Made by a program: the position numbers and the translations under genes
Shown here: positions 19,001 to 26,589 of the stretch, in pieces
Numbering within the stretch: position 1 is the first letter of the stretch
Layout: each line of letters begins with the position of its first letter
Source of the DNA: Cystobacter ferrugineus
GTDB taxonomy: Bacteria; Myxococcota; Myxococcia; Myxococcales; Myxococcaceae
Direction: 5' to 3'
NCBI RefSeq assembly: GCF_001887355.1
Contig: NZ_MPIN01000001.1
Location: 1,507,617-1,571,616 of the forward strand
Length of the DNA stretch: 64,000 nucleotides
Notes under the pieces: generated by a model
Told to the model about the DNA's origin: nothing
The model's database searches: none
The model's input: only the letters and a program-made list of their open reading frames with translations

Positions 19001-21318
19001 CGCTGGGGCTCGTCCGCGAGGCCTTCCAACAGGCACTCCAGAGCAGTGACAGCCAGGTCGCCGGCTACTGCTGCAACCACATCGTCACGGACTGCTTCCT
19101 CCTGGGGCGCGATCTGGAAGAGGTCTACCGGGAATCGGTGGCGAACCTGCACTTCACCCGGGGTGCCGATTTCCTGGACTCGGGCGACATCATCCACTTC
19201 ACCCAACGCCATGTGCAGCAGCTGCGCGGTCTCACGGCCTCGTTCGGCACGATGAGTGGCGAGGACTTCGACGAGGAGACCTTCGAGGCCGGGCTGACGC
19301 CGCAGCGCATGAGCACCATGCGCTGCTGGTATTGGCTCATCAAGGCGCAGTCGCGCTACATGAGCGGCGCGTACCAGGAAGCACTCGAGTGCGCCAACAA
19401 GAGCGAGGAGCTGAGCTGGTCCTCGCTCGGACACATCCAGCTCATGGACCTGAACCTCTTCCGCGCCCTGGCCCTGGCCGCCTGCTGCGCGAGGATGACA
19501 CCCGACAAGCGGCAACAGGCCCTCGAGGAGATGCGGCGGCACCAGCGGCAACTGGCGGAGTGGGCCCAGCACTGCCCCTCGACCTTCCTCGCCCCCGAGC
19601 GGCTCGTCGCCGCGGAGCTCGCGCGGCTCACGGGCCAGCGGGACGAGGCGATCCAGGCCTACGAGCACGCCGTCCAGTCCGCGCGCGAGCACGGCTTCCT
19701 CCAGCGGACCGCCCTCGCGTACGAACTGGCCGCCCGCTTCTGGCGCGAGCAGCGCATCCCCACCGTCGCCGAGGCCTACGCCCGCAAGGCGCGCGAGGCC
19801 TACCTGCGCTGGGGGGCGCGGGGCAAGGTGCAGCACCTGGAGTCGGAATGGCCTTTCCTGGCCACTCCCGAGGCCGGCGCGCAGAACGTCTCGGACACCA
19901 GCTCGACGCAGATCGACGCACTCACCCTGGTGAAGGCCCAGCAGGCCATCTCCGAGGAAATCGTCTTGGAGCGGTTGGTGGCCTCGCTGCTGCGCATCGC
20001 CATGGAGAACGCCGGGGCGCAGCGCGGCGCCTTGCTGCTGCCGCAAGGCGACAAGCTCGCGATCGCGGCACTGTCGGGCACCGTCTCCGGACAACCCACC
20101 ACCGGCAGCACCGGGTCCTACCTTCCGTGGACCGTCATCTCCTACGTCAAGCGCACGCGCGAGCACGTGCTCATCGGAGACGCCTCCCAACCCCATCCCT
20201 TCTCGGCCGACGCCTGGCTCGAACAAAGCCATGCCCGCTCGGTGCTCTGCCTGCCATTGCTGCGCCGGGAGGAGTTCCGCGGGGTGCTGTACCTGGAGAA
20301 CACGCTCGCCACCAATGCCTTCACCCCGGGCCGCATCGCGCTGCTCGGCCACCTCGCCTCCCAGGCCGCCATCTCCATCGAGAACGCGCGGCTGTACGCC
20401 GACGTCCAGAACGTCGAGGCCGCCCTGCGCCGCTCCAACGACGAGTTGGAGAAGCACGTGGAGGAGCGCACGCGCGAGCTCAAGCGCGCCCAGGTGCGCC
20501 TGGTGGACGCCGCGCGCGCGGCGGGCATGGCCGAGATCGCCGCCAACGTGCTGCACAACGTGGGCAACGTCCTCACCAGCGCCGTCATCAATCTCCAGAT
20601 GGTGCGCGAGATGATGAATGCCTCCCGCCTGGGACGACTCGAGCAGGTCACCCAGCTCATCGACGAGCATCACGACGACCTCGGGGGCTTCTTCACCCGG
20701 GATGCTCGCGGCGTGCAGCTCCCCGGCTACCTCTCCGCGCTCTCCGACGAACTGCAACGCGAGCGCGCCTCGCTCCAGGAGGGCATGGCGGCCATGGACA
20801 AGCACCTCGAACACATCCGGGCCATCGTCCAGGTGCAACAGACCTATGCCCACAGCACCCTCCTCACCGAGGAGTGCGACCTCGCGCGGCTCGTCGAGGA
20901 TGCCCTGAGCCTCCAGGGGGCCTCGCTCCAGCGCCACGGCATCACCGTCACCAAGGAGCTATCCCCCGTCCCCAGGGTCTGTCTGGACAAGCACAAGGTG
21001 TTGCAGATCCTCATCAACCTCATCAGCAACGCCAAACACGCCATGAATCCCATGCCCGAGCCCCAGCGCCACCTGCGCGTGCGGCTGGACACGGAGGGCA
21101 ATACCGCGCGCATCCAGATCGCGGACAACGGCATGGGCATCGTGCCGGAGATCCGCGACCGGCTCTTCGGCCAGGGTTTCACCACGCGTGCCGGTGGACA
21201 TGGGCTGGGCCTGCACTCCAGCGCGCTGGAGGCGCGGATCCTCGGGGGCAGCATCAGCCTGGAAAGCGAAGGGCCCGGCAAGGGCGCCACGGCCATCCTC
21301 ACGATTCCCCTCTCCTGA
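16042..21318 (+). CDS. Trifunctional Ser/Thr kinase / AAA-type ATPase / GAF / histidine kinase hybrid
   Basis: A 1758-aa cytoplasmic signalling protein. Residues 1-270 are a Hanks-type kinase (Lys36 of LILK, catalytic HKDIKPSN with Asp127, DFG at 145-147). Residues about 300-560 are an AAA_16/STAND-like ATPase (GYSGSGKSAV near 330; LVLFLDDLQWADP near 455). A long helical repeat region of about 700 residues follows, then a GAF domain (about 1300-1450). The C-terminal transmitter has an atypical dimerisation box, LHNVGNVLTS near 1504, and an HATPase domain with NAKHAM, DNGMGI and GHGLGLHS. Such proteins are common in myxobacteria and cyanobacteria. No response regulator is adjacent, so the output partner is elsewhere. 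Confidence 0.93.
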   Translation: MLTIPGYTLRGALKATGTNLLFHALRDADGLPLILKTPVAAVGPRESERYRREFNILQRIRDVRGVLRAHACEQLQDRPSLLLEAVEGEVLSALTGKPFPVLSVLDIAITLTATLAEIHRRGVIHKDIKPSNIILTPTGEARLIDFGTATLQMIEHVDAASTTLIEGTLAYMSPEQTGRMNRSVDYRTDFYSLGITLYELLAGIRPFHGRDALEWFHVHMAVEPQPLTERVADIPPVLSAIVLKLLAKVAEERYQSADGLKADLERCRDNLLRGQHEDFPPGMYDFPTRFQLPQRLYGRDAHAAALLQGFERVARSGWPEFILVRGYSGSGKSAVVHELHKPVVRHRSFFLRGKFEQFQQATPYFTLAQAIRGLTQQLLAGSDESLASWRERLLEAWEGQGQVLVDVVPQLELVAGKQSPVTELSSSEAQHRFNRVFRKFLGLFATSEHPLVLFLDDLQWADPASLQLLHHLLTHADTPPILLIGAYRDNEVGPSHPLARAIEEMRAAGARMRDLHLEPLELEEVRQLVTDALPGAGEELIAPLSALATEKTGGNPFFLLQFLLTLHQDGLLVHASDGTWRWDEDGVRARGYSDNVVDFMVGKLRQFPAGTQHLLRLAACVGNSFPLQMLSVLCGDTQAAELEGDLEPAFQHNLLVRTGGDQGRFSHDRIQQAAYALIDEQERKLVHLRIGRMLLANLSPEVLQEKLFDVVGQLNAGAEFIVDDAERLRVAHLNAEAGRRAKASIALRSAITYFTNAFQLLPGDPWRTEPALAFRIRLEHASCKFMSGNAAGALQLVNGFLGHARTRGDIAAVYCLKTDILIGMGDIQTAVTCLLEGLALLGMPMSPHPTWEEVEAANAEVWALLGDRPIESLVTLPPMTDPDMEAVMNLLGAMYAPAFVTDTHLLILHLCRMTAFSLRHGNTAASVHGYSWYGLVLGSAFKRYPESLAFGQLACDLVESRRFTALRGKALYGLEMISSWTQPLSIALGLVREAFQQALQSSDSQVAGYCCNHIVTDCFLLGRDLEEVYRESVANLHFTRGADFLDSGDIIHFTQRHVQQLRGLTASFGTMSGEDFDEETFEAGLTPQRMSTMRCWYWLIKAQSRYMSGAYQEALECANKSEELSWSSLGHIQLMDLNLFRALALAACCARMTPDKRQQALEEMRRHQRQLAEWAQHCPSTFLAPERLVAAELARLTGQRDEAIQAYEHAVQSAREHGFLQRTALAYELAARFWREQRIPTVAEAYARKAREAYLRWGARGKVQHLESEWPFLATPEAGAQNVSDTSSTQIDALTLVKAQQAISEEIVLERLVASLLRIAMENAGAQRGALLLPQGDKLAIAALSGTVSGQPTTGSTGSYLPWTVISYVKRTREHVLIGDASQPHPFSADAWLEQSHARSVLCLPLLRREEFRGVLYLENTLATNAFTPGRIALLGHLASQAAISIENARLYADVQNVEAALRRSNDELEKHVEERTRELKRAQVRLVDAARAAGMAEIAANVLHNVGNVLTSAVINLQMVREMMNASRLGRLEQVTQLIDEHHDDLGGFFTRDARGVQLPGYLSALSDELQRERASLQEGMAAMDKHLEHIRAIVQVQQTYAHSTLLTEECDLARLVEDALSLQGASLQRHGITVTKELSPVPRVCLDKHKVLQILINLISNAKHAMNPMPEPQRHLRVRLDTEGNTARIQIADNGMGIVPEIRDRLFGQGFTTRAGGHGLGLHSSALEARILGGSISLESEGPGKGATAILTIPLS

Positions 21319-21553
21319 CTGGCGGGGGGCCCGCCGGACCCGGGCGCCCCCAGCCACGGAGAAAGGGAAAACCTTTCCTGTTCGGAAATCGCTCCAGCCC
21401 ACGGGTTCCAGCATCCGCGCGAGCAATCCGCGCTCCTCCGTCATTCCTGAAGCCATGTCTGGAGTTCGGGCCGGGGCCGGTCCAGAACGTGGAGTCTTTC
21501 TTATGTTCATGGTATGGTTTGACGACTCCCGCATACACCACATGGAGAGGATT

Positions 21554-22282
21554 ATGGGCTCACTGGAAGGAAAGACCGCCATCATCACGGGCGGCGGCTC
21601 GGGTATTGGCTTTGCCATCGCGGAGCGCTACGCGCGTGAGGGAGCACAGGTGGTGCTCGCCGGGCGGAGCCCGCAGCGGCTGGAGCAGGCGGTGGAAAAG
21701 ATTGGCCGGGCCGCACGTGGCGTCGTGACGGACGTCGCCGACGAGGCCCAGGTCGAGCGGCTCATCGACTCCGTGCCCCGGATCGATCTGCTGGTGACGT
21801 GCGCCGGAGGCGCGGTGTTCGGACCGGTGGAGCAGGTGCCGCGCAAGTCGTGGCGAGACCTGTTCGACGCGCGCTTCTTCGGCCAGCTCTCCGCCTGCCA
21901 CCACGCCGTCCCGAAGATGCCACCGGGCAGCGCCATCGTGCTGTGCTCGGGCGTGGCGGGCCGTGCCGCCCTGGTGAACTACTCCGGGGGAGCGGCCCTG
22001 TGCGGCGCGGTCAACGCCATGGGGCGTTCGCTGGCGGTCGAGCTGGCCCCCAAGGGCATCCGGGTGAACGTCCTGTCGCCTGGGCTGACACGTGGCACGG
22101 ACATTGACTGGCAGGTGCCCCCCGAGAAGATCGACGCCTTCATGTCCAGCCTCATGGAGCGCATCCCCATGAAGCGCACGGCGACGGCGCGTGAAATGGC
22201 GGATGCCGCCTTCTTCCTGGCGACGAATGCCTACGCCACCGGCGTGGTGCTCGACATCGATGGAGGCTGGACGGCGGTCTGA
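21554..22282 (+). CDS. SDR-family oxidoreductase with degenerate active site
   Basis: A 242-aa classical-type short-chain dehydrogenase. The cofactor loop is GGGSGIG and the structural NAG-like motif is CAGG. It ends with DIDGGWTAV as SDRs usually do. The catalytic YxxxK appears as YSGGA near residue 141, so the active-site lysine is replaced by alanine; the Ser (CSGVAG) is present. It may be a poor dehydrogenase, a binding protein, or use another residue. The ATG at 21554 is chosen because GGAGAGG precedes it and MGSLEGKTAIITGGGSGIG is a canonical start. Confidence 0.82.
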   Translation: MGSLEGKTAIITGGGSGIGFAIAERYAREGAQVVLAGRSPQRLEQAVEKIGRAARGVVTDVADEAQVERLIDSVPRIDLLVTCAGGAVFGPVEQVPRKSWRDLFDARFFGQLSACHHAVPKMPPGSAIVLCSGVAGRAALVNYSGGAALCGAVNAMGRSLAVELAPKGIRVNVLSPGLTRGTDIDWQVPPEKIDAFMSSLMERIPMKRTATAREMADAAFFLATNAYATGVVLDIDGGWTAV

Positions 22283-22354
22283 GCCTCACAGAGGCTCCGA
22301 GGATGCCAGTCGTTTCCCAGTCACGCGGGAGGTGGTATCCACGGCGCCCCCATC

Positions 22355-23485
22355 ATGAAGAACACGAATTCCGTTCAACCCTTTCGTCCCCGGAGAAAGT
22401 GGACGGGCCTGCTCGGCCCGGCGCTCCTGGGCCTTGGAATGCAGGGCTGCGCCCCGGAGGATGCGTCCGGGACGGTGATGGCGTACGTCTTCGCGCGTGA
22501 CGAGGCCACGGGCCAGTACGCGCTCGGCCGGCACCCGGTGGAGAACCTGGAGTCGCTGCGGGAGCTGCGCGGCCGCGACGTCGACTTCCGCAGGGGCTCC
22601 GAGCTGAAGTCCTCCAGCTACGAGCGCGGCTCGCCCTTCGCGCTGGAGTACACGCGCGAAGCGGACGGCACCCTCGTCCCGGCGGACATGCACTCCCTGT
22701 ATGCCCTCAGCCTGTACCGGAGCATGGACAAGACGGCCACGCTGCTGCGCGCCCACGGCCACGTGCCACGGCGCCGCCTGGACGTCCTCTACTACCCCCG
22801 CCTGGACAACCTCCTCACCGGAGATGGCCGCCCGGAGCTCACCGACAACGCGGCCTACTTCTCCGTGGGGCCGTCCTTCCTGATCGTCCCCTCCTTCCTG
22901 CTCAACGGCCTGCCCATGATGCTCAACGAGGGCGTGGTGGCGCACGAGTTCGGGCACGCCGTCATCCATCAGGAGATGTTCGGCGACCTGGAGAACATCC
23001 CCGGCGAGGGCGACTCCTCCTGGGACATCACCCGCCGCGACCTGTCCGCCATGCACGAGGGCGTGGCGGATCTGTTCGGAATGATTGTCACGGGAGACCC
23101 GGACTACGTGCTCGCCACCGCCGACGCCGACCGCGACATGGCCGAGCCACGGGACTACACCCCGACGAAGCGGCAGGAGCTCTTCCTGGGAGAGGGCTTC
23201 GAACCCCATGCGCACGGCTCGCTGCTGGCCCGGGCCGTCTACGAGCTGTGGCCCAAGGATGCCCAGGGCCGCATCACCCCGGAGGGCCGCTCGCGGCTGC
23301 TCACGGCCACGCTCGCCACGCTGCGTGAGCTGAAGTTCGAGAAGAACACCTTCACCCTCGCCTCCTTCCCCAACACGCTGGTGACGCACCTGAGCGCCGA
23401 GGAGCGCGAGGCCGCGTGCGCCGTCCTCCGCAAGCGGATGGAGCCCCTGACCGACACCCTCACCTCCTGCGAGGTGGCGCCATGA
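22355..23485 (+). CDS. Lipoprotein zinc metallopeptidase (gluzincin-like)
   Basis: A 376-aa predicted lipoprotein: basic N-terminus, hydrophobic LLGPALLGLGMQGC with the lipobox Cys. The zinc motif is HEFGH (His197-His201). A likely third ligand, Glu235, lies in HEGVADLFG, the spacing expected of M4/M36-like gluzincins. Substrate unknown. The stop overlaps the start of the next gene (ATGA), and that gene overlaps the next in the same way, so three envelope genes are translationally coupled. The peptidase may process or assemble the two downstream barrel-like proteins; this is inference. Confidence 0.78.
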   Translation: MKNTNSVQPFRPRRKWTGLLGPALLGLGMQGCAPEDASGTVMAYVFARDEATGQYALGRHPVENLESLRELRGRDVDFRRGSELKSSSYERGSPFALEYTREADGTLVPADMHSLYALSLYRSMDKTATLLRAHGHVPRRRLDVLYYPRLDNLLTGDGRPELTDNAAYFSVGPSFLIVPSFLLNGLPMMLNEGVVAHEFGHAVIHQEMFGDLENIPGEGDSSWDITRRDLSAMHEGVADLFGMIVTGDPDYVLATADADRDMAEPRDYTPTKRQELFLGEGFEPHAHGSLLARAVYELWPKDAQGRITPEGRSRLLTATLATLRELKFEKNTFTLASFPNTLVTHLSAEEREAACAVLRKRMEPLTDTLTSCEVAP

Positions 23486-24003
23486 GCCGCTGGTTCTTGC
23501 TCGGCGGGGTGCTGCTGGCAGGACAGGCCGGTGCCGTCCCCCTGCGCGCGGGCGTGGACGTGGCCCTGTTGCTGCGCCAGGAGGCCCCGGGCCATCGCAC
23601 GGGGCTGCTCAGCGGGGGCCCGCGTGTCGTGTTCGATCTGGGGCGCTACCTGGCGTTGTCCGGCGACTACCGCTTCGCCTGGTCCTCCGAGGGCACCCTG
23701 GCCACCGTCGTCACGCGCTACCACCGATTCAGCGTGCGTCCGGAGCTCCACCTGCCCGTGCGCACCACGGACTTCGTGCTCGCCGCTGGCCCGGCCCTCA
23801 CCGTGTCCCACTCCTCGCTCGGCGGCGGTGGCACGCACGTGTCCACCACCGTCACGCGGCTCGGCATCTCCGGCGGTGCCGCGGTGGACATCCACCTCGA
23901 CCCCCTCACCCTGCGCACCGGCCTGGATCTGGTGTGGGCCTCCCAGCGCATGGATGTCTCCGTGGGCATCGGCGCGCTCTTCACCTTCGGAGGGCAACCA
24001 TGA
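23482..24003 (+). CDS. Predicted outer-membrane beta-barrel-like protein (small)
   Basis: A 173-aa protein with a signal peptide (MSRWFLLGGVLLAGQAGA) followed by alternating hydrophobic/polar stretches such as LALSGDYRFAW, FSVRPELHLPV, FVLAAGPALTVS and LRTGLDLVWA, as in an eight-strand barrel. There is no terminal aromatic, so insertion as a full barrel is uncertain. No family recognised. Coupled by ATGA overlaps to the metallopeptidase upstream and to a second barrel-like protein downstream. Confidence 0.6.
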   Translation: MSRWFLLGGVLLAGQAGAVPLRAGVDVALLLRQEAPGHRTGLLSGGPRVVFDLGRYLALSGDYRFAWSSEGTLATVVTRYHRFSVRPELHLPVRTTDFVLAAGPALTVSHSSLGGGGTHVSTTVTRLGISGGAAVDIHLDPLTLRTGLDLVWASQRMDVSVGIGALFTFGGQP

Positions 24004-24731
24004 AGGCCCTCGCACTCGTCCTGCTGCTCCTGTGCTCGCCCGCGCTCGCCGCCACCCCACGCAACGCCCTGCTGGACGTGAGCGCGGACGTGCTCGAGCC
24101 CGGAGAGTCCCAGATCGATCTCTTCTTCGGCCAGCTCGCGTTCGGCGTCCTGCCGCGCGTTCAGCTCTCCAGCCAGATCGCGCCCTATCTCCTCACCCTG
24201 ATCAACCTGTCCGCCAAGGTGCAGGTGTTGGATCGGCCGGAGTTGCGCGTGTCCGTGGAGGGCGGGGCGTACTGGCTGGCCATCGGCCGGCTCGTCGACG
24301 CCAACGTGCTCTCCATTCCCGTGGCCGTGCGCGGCACGGTGCCCCTCTCGGACAACCTGAACCTCCACCTGGGGGCGGGCTACCATCGCTTCGCCTTCGA
24401 CTTCGAGGGCACCGCGACCGATAGCAACGCGCTGCACGTGGAGACCACGCTGGCACGTCACGACTCGCGTGGTGCTTTCCTGCTCACCGCGAAGGCCCCC
24501 CTGCTCAACATCCAGCACGCGCGCTCCCAGAGTGGAATCGACAACCGGCCGCTGGAGGGCACGCTCGCGCTCGACGGCATCTCCTCCTGGAGCGTGATGC
24601 TCGCGCGCGATCACCTCTTCGGGAAGACGGGCCACGTGCGCTTCGGCATCGGCTATCGCCACCGGCCCGGCATCCTCCTGGTCGAGTCGATCGGACCCGT
24701 CGTGGTGAACTTCAACCTCTACTGGCGCTGA
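24000..24731 (+). CDS. Predicted outer-membrane beta-barrel protein
   Basis: A 243-aa protein with signal peptide MKALALVLLLLCSPALAA, beta-rich mature part (LSSQIAPYLLTLINLSAKV, LNLHLGAGYHRFAFDFEG) and a C-terminal strand VVVNFNLYWR ending in an aromatic-rich segment, resembling barrel-assembly signals. Third gene of the metallopeptidase cassette. A 33-bp stretch at 29911-29943 encodes a near copy of this C-terminus (ALVNFNIDWR), so a relative of this gene once stood there. Confidence 0.65.
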   Translation: MKALALVLLLLCSPALAATPRNALLDVSADVLEPGESQIDLFFGQLAFGVLPRVQLSSQIAPYLLTLINLSAKVQVLDRPELRVSVEGGAYWLAIGRLVDANVLSIPVAVRGTVPLSDNLNLHLGAGYHRFAFDFEGTATDSNALHVETTLARHDSRGAFLLTAKAPLLNIQHARSQSGIDNRPLEGTLALDGISSWSVMLARDHLFGKTGHVRFGIGYRHRPGILLVESIGPVVVNFNLYWR

Positions 24732-24873
24732 GCCGCGCCTCGGGCCCGGGCCTCGAAGGCGCCGGGCGGCAGCGCGTCCAGGAAGGCGAGCAGCCGGGTG
24801 AGAAGGCCCCTCGCGAGGTCCAGGTCAGGGGGAAGGCGCGGACATACCCTGCGCGGTAGGCTGGGCCGCCTCC

Positions 24874-25026
24874 ATGACGAAGCCCTCCGAAACCCCCGCC
24901 CTGCCCCTGTCCTTGAACGAACTGTGGGAGCGGGTGCGCGCGCTCGAGGCGGAGCGGGAGGATCTCGACGCGCTCCTCGTGGAGATGACGCGGCCCGTCC
25001 GGCCCGAAGAGGATCTTTCGCGCTGA
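24874..25026 (+). CDS. Small protein of unknown function, 50 aa, helical
   Basis: A 50-aa reading frame with strong GC3 bias and a heptad-like helix (LNELWERVRALEAEREDLDA) that could form a coiled coil. It ends in an ATGATG overlap with a second tiny frame. No good ribosome site is visible. It could be a real micro-protein or a remnant. Confidence 0.4.
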   Translation: MTKPSETPALPLSLNELWERVRALEAEREDLDALLVEMTRPVRPEEDLSR

Positions 25027-25115
25027 TGATGCTGGCGGGCTCGCTGGTGCGCCTCGGCGTGGTGGGCGGACTGGTCGCGGAGGAGTTCGCGCCCGCGCCG
25101 CCCGAGCCCGAGTGA
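25026..25115 (+). CDS. Possible 29-aa micro-protein overlapping the preceding small gene
   Basis: It starts at an ATG overlapping the upstream TGA and reads MMLAGSLVRLGVVGGLVAEE then a Pro/Glu tail. GC3 is near maximal. It may instead be the frameshifted end of the 50-aa frame. The region from 25116 to 25311 is clearly AT-richer than its surroundings and holds no gene, only the likely promoter of the next lipoprotein. Confidence 0.25.
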   Translation: MMLAGSLVRLGVVGGLVAEEFAPAPPEPE

Positions 25116-25311
25116 GTCCTGTCAGATGGCGGTGTGAGCCGCAAGCGCGTGGCCCGCCTGATGAACGAGCCAAACAATGAAGTCAAGTTGAAATTCAAAA
25201 TCCAGTATTATACGACCAATAGGACCACCTTGTCGATTCCGATGACCCAGATTCAGCCGCAAGAGTCTCTGTAGGCGTGAGGGCAAACTTCAGTCAAACA
25301 AGGCAGGATTC

Positions 25312-26334
25312 ATGCTCCATTTCAAACGTTCAAAGCTGTTCCTTCGTGGCGCGTGCTCGGCTCTGTTGCTCACGGGCGCGTGCTCTCCGGTGAGCGGTTC
25401 GCCTGACGGGCAGGACGACGTAACAGAGGCCGCCTCGAGTGCGTTGCTCATCTCCGGTGTGAGCTTCAAGACGGTGCTCGGCAATCGATACGTGGGCGCG
25501 CAAAACAACGGCGGCGGCGCGGTGATCGCGACGGCGACAGCCGCGCAAGCGTGGGAGAAGTTCACGATCGATGACATCAACGGCGGGGCCCTCGAGAGTG
25601 GAGACTCGATCTTCATCAGCGCGGGCACCGGGCAGTACTTTCAGGCCGCGAACGGCGGCGGCTCGACGCTGAACGCCGCCAGCTGGAATCGCCAGGGATG
25701 GGAGACGTTCCGCATCGTCAAGCAGAGCGGGAGCGGCCCGATCGCCAACGGCGACATCGTCGGCCTGCAGGCGGTAACGACTGGCCATTGGGTGTCGGCG
25801 GAGAACGGCGGCGGCAGCACGGTGTTCGCGTATGGCGCCGCGTTCGACACGTGGGAGCAATTGACGATCTCTGGCTTGTCCGGAGGCACGACGCCGCCTC
25901 CTTCCGGTACGGGCTGTGACGCTCCCGGCCTCGTCTGGAAGACCGCCAACAAGACCAACTACACGTCGTACCCGGATCCGGGCAGCGAGGAGTGCACCAA
26001 GTACAACGGCTGCACGTGGGCAGGGCAGTTCGCGGCGTGCTCGGGGAAGAAGTCGGAGGCGTGGGTGGCGGCGCACAACATCGCCGCGGTGTTCCCCAAC
26101 ATGAACGCGCTCAAGCTCCATGACATCTGCTTGAAGTCCGGCTCGAAGACCATGGTGGTCACCGTGCTCGACACGTGCGCCGACTCGGACTGCAGTGGTT
26201 GCTGCACCCAGAACAAGGGGAACGCCGACGCGCTGATCGACCTCGAGAGCTATACCAACGAGCGCTGGGGCCTCCCCGACGGCAGGATCCAATGGGCGGA
26301 CCTCGGTCCGACGAAGGGTAGCGGCTGCGACTGA
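25312..26334 (+). CDS. Lipoprotein: fascin-like beta-trefoil plus expansin-like DPBB domain
   Basis: A 340-aa predicted lipoprotein (lipobox LLLTGAC near residue 24). Residues about 45-190 contain three related blocks ending in WEKF, WETF and WEQL, with GNRYVGAQNNGGG, GQYFQAANGGG and GHWVSAENGGG, a fascin-like beta-trefoil pattern. After a TPPPSGTG linker, residues about 205-340 are Cys-rich and resemble a barwin/expansin double-psi barrel (NGCTWAGQFAACSGK; VVTVLDTCADSDCSGCC; DLESYTNERWGLPDGRIQW). Such barrels bind or loosen polysaccharide without hydrolysis. The trefoil may add carbohydrate or actin-like binding. Monocistronic, with a long hairpin after the stop. Confidence 0.72.
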   Translation: MLHFKRSKLFLRGACSALLLTGACSPVSGSPDGQDDVTEAASSALLISGVSFKTVLGNRYVGAQNNGGGAVIATATAAQAWEKFTIDDINGGALESGDSIFISAGTGQYFQAANGGGSTLNAASWNRQGWETFRIVKQSGSGPIANGDIVGLQAVTTGHWVSAENGGGSTVFAYGAAFDTWEQLTISGLSGGTTPPPSGTGCDAPGLVWKTANKTNYTSYPDPGSEECTKYNGCTWAGQFAACSGKKSEAWVAAHNIAAVFPNMNALKLHDICLKSGSKTMVVTVLDTCADSDCSGCCTQNKGNADALIDLESYTNERWGLPDGRIQWADLGPTKGSGCD

Positions 26335-26357
26335 TTCCCACTCGGGTTGAAGTTGCT

Positions 26358-26392
26358 GGTCGCCGAGCAGCCAGCCCTGGTGCTCGGCGACC
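26358..26392 (+). terminator. Long hairpin after the expansin-like gene
   Basis: A perfect 12-bp stem (GGTCGCCGAGCA pairing with TGCTCGGCGACC) with a further CCAG/CTGG pairing inside the loop starts 24 bp after the stop codon. No T-run follows. It probably acts as a terminator or 3'-end stabiliser. Confidence 0.55.
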
Positions 26393-26589
26393 CACTCCGA
26401 AGGGCACCGCACACCGCTCGACCCACCCGGAGGAGTTTCCCCCAAGCAGGTGAGGCGATGAGCGTGGCGCATGAGGCAGCGGCCACGTGACGGCGAATGC
26501 GCTCCATGCGAGCTTTCGTCCAAGGTCAGACAGGCTTTGTATACGTCTCGTGCTCATCCAGAGAGCCCATCTGTCCAAGGACGGAATAC

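Noticed and set aside
16066-20937. A 1623-codon open frame antisense to the hybrid kinase
   Set aside because: Low-complexity, Gly/Leu/His-rich translation with no motifs; it exists because the GC3-biased kinase gene leaves few stops on the opposite strand.
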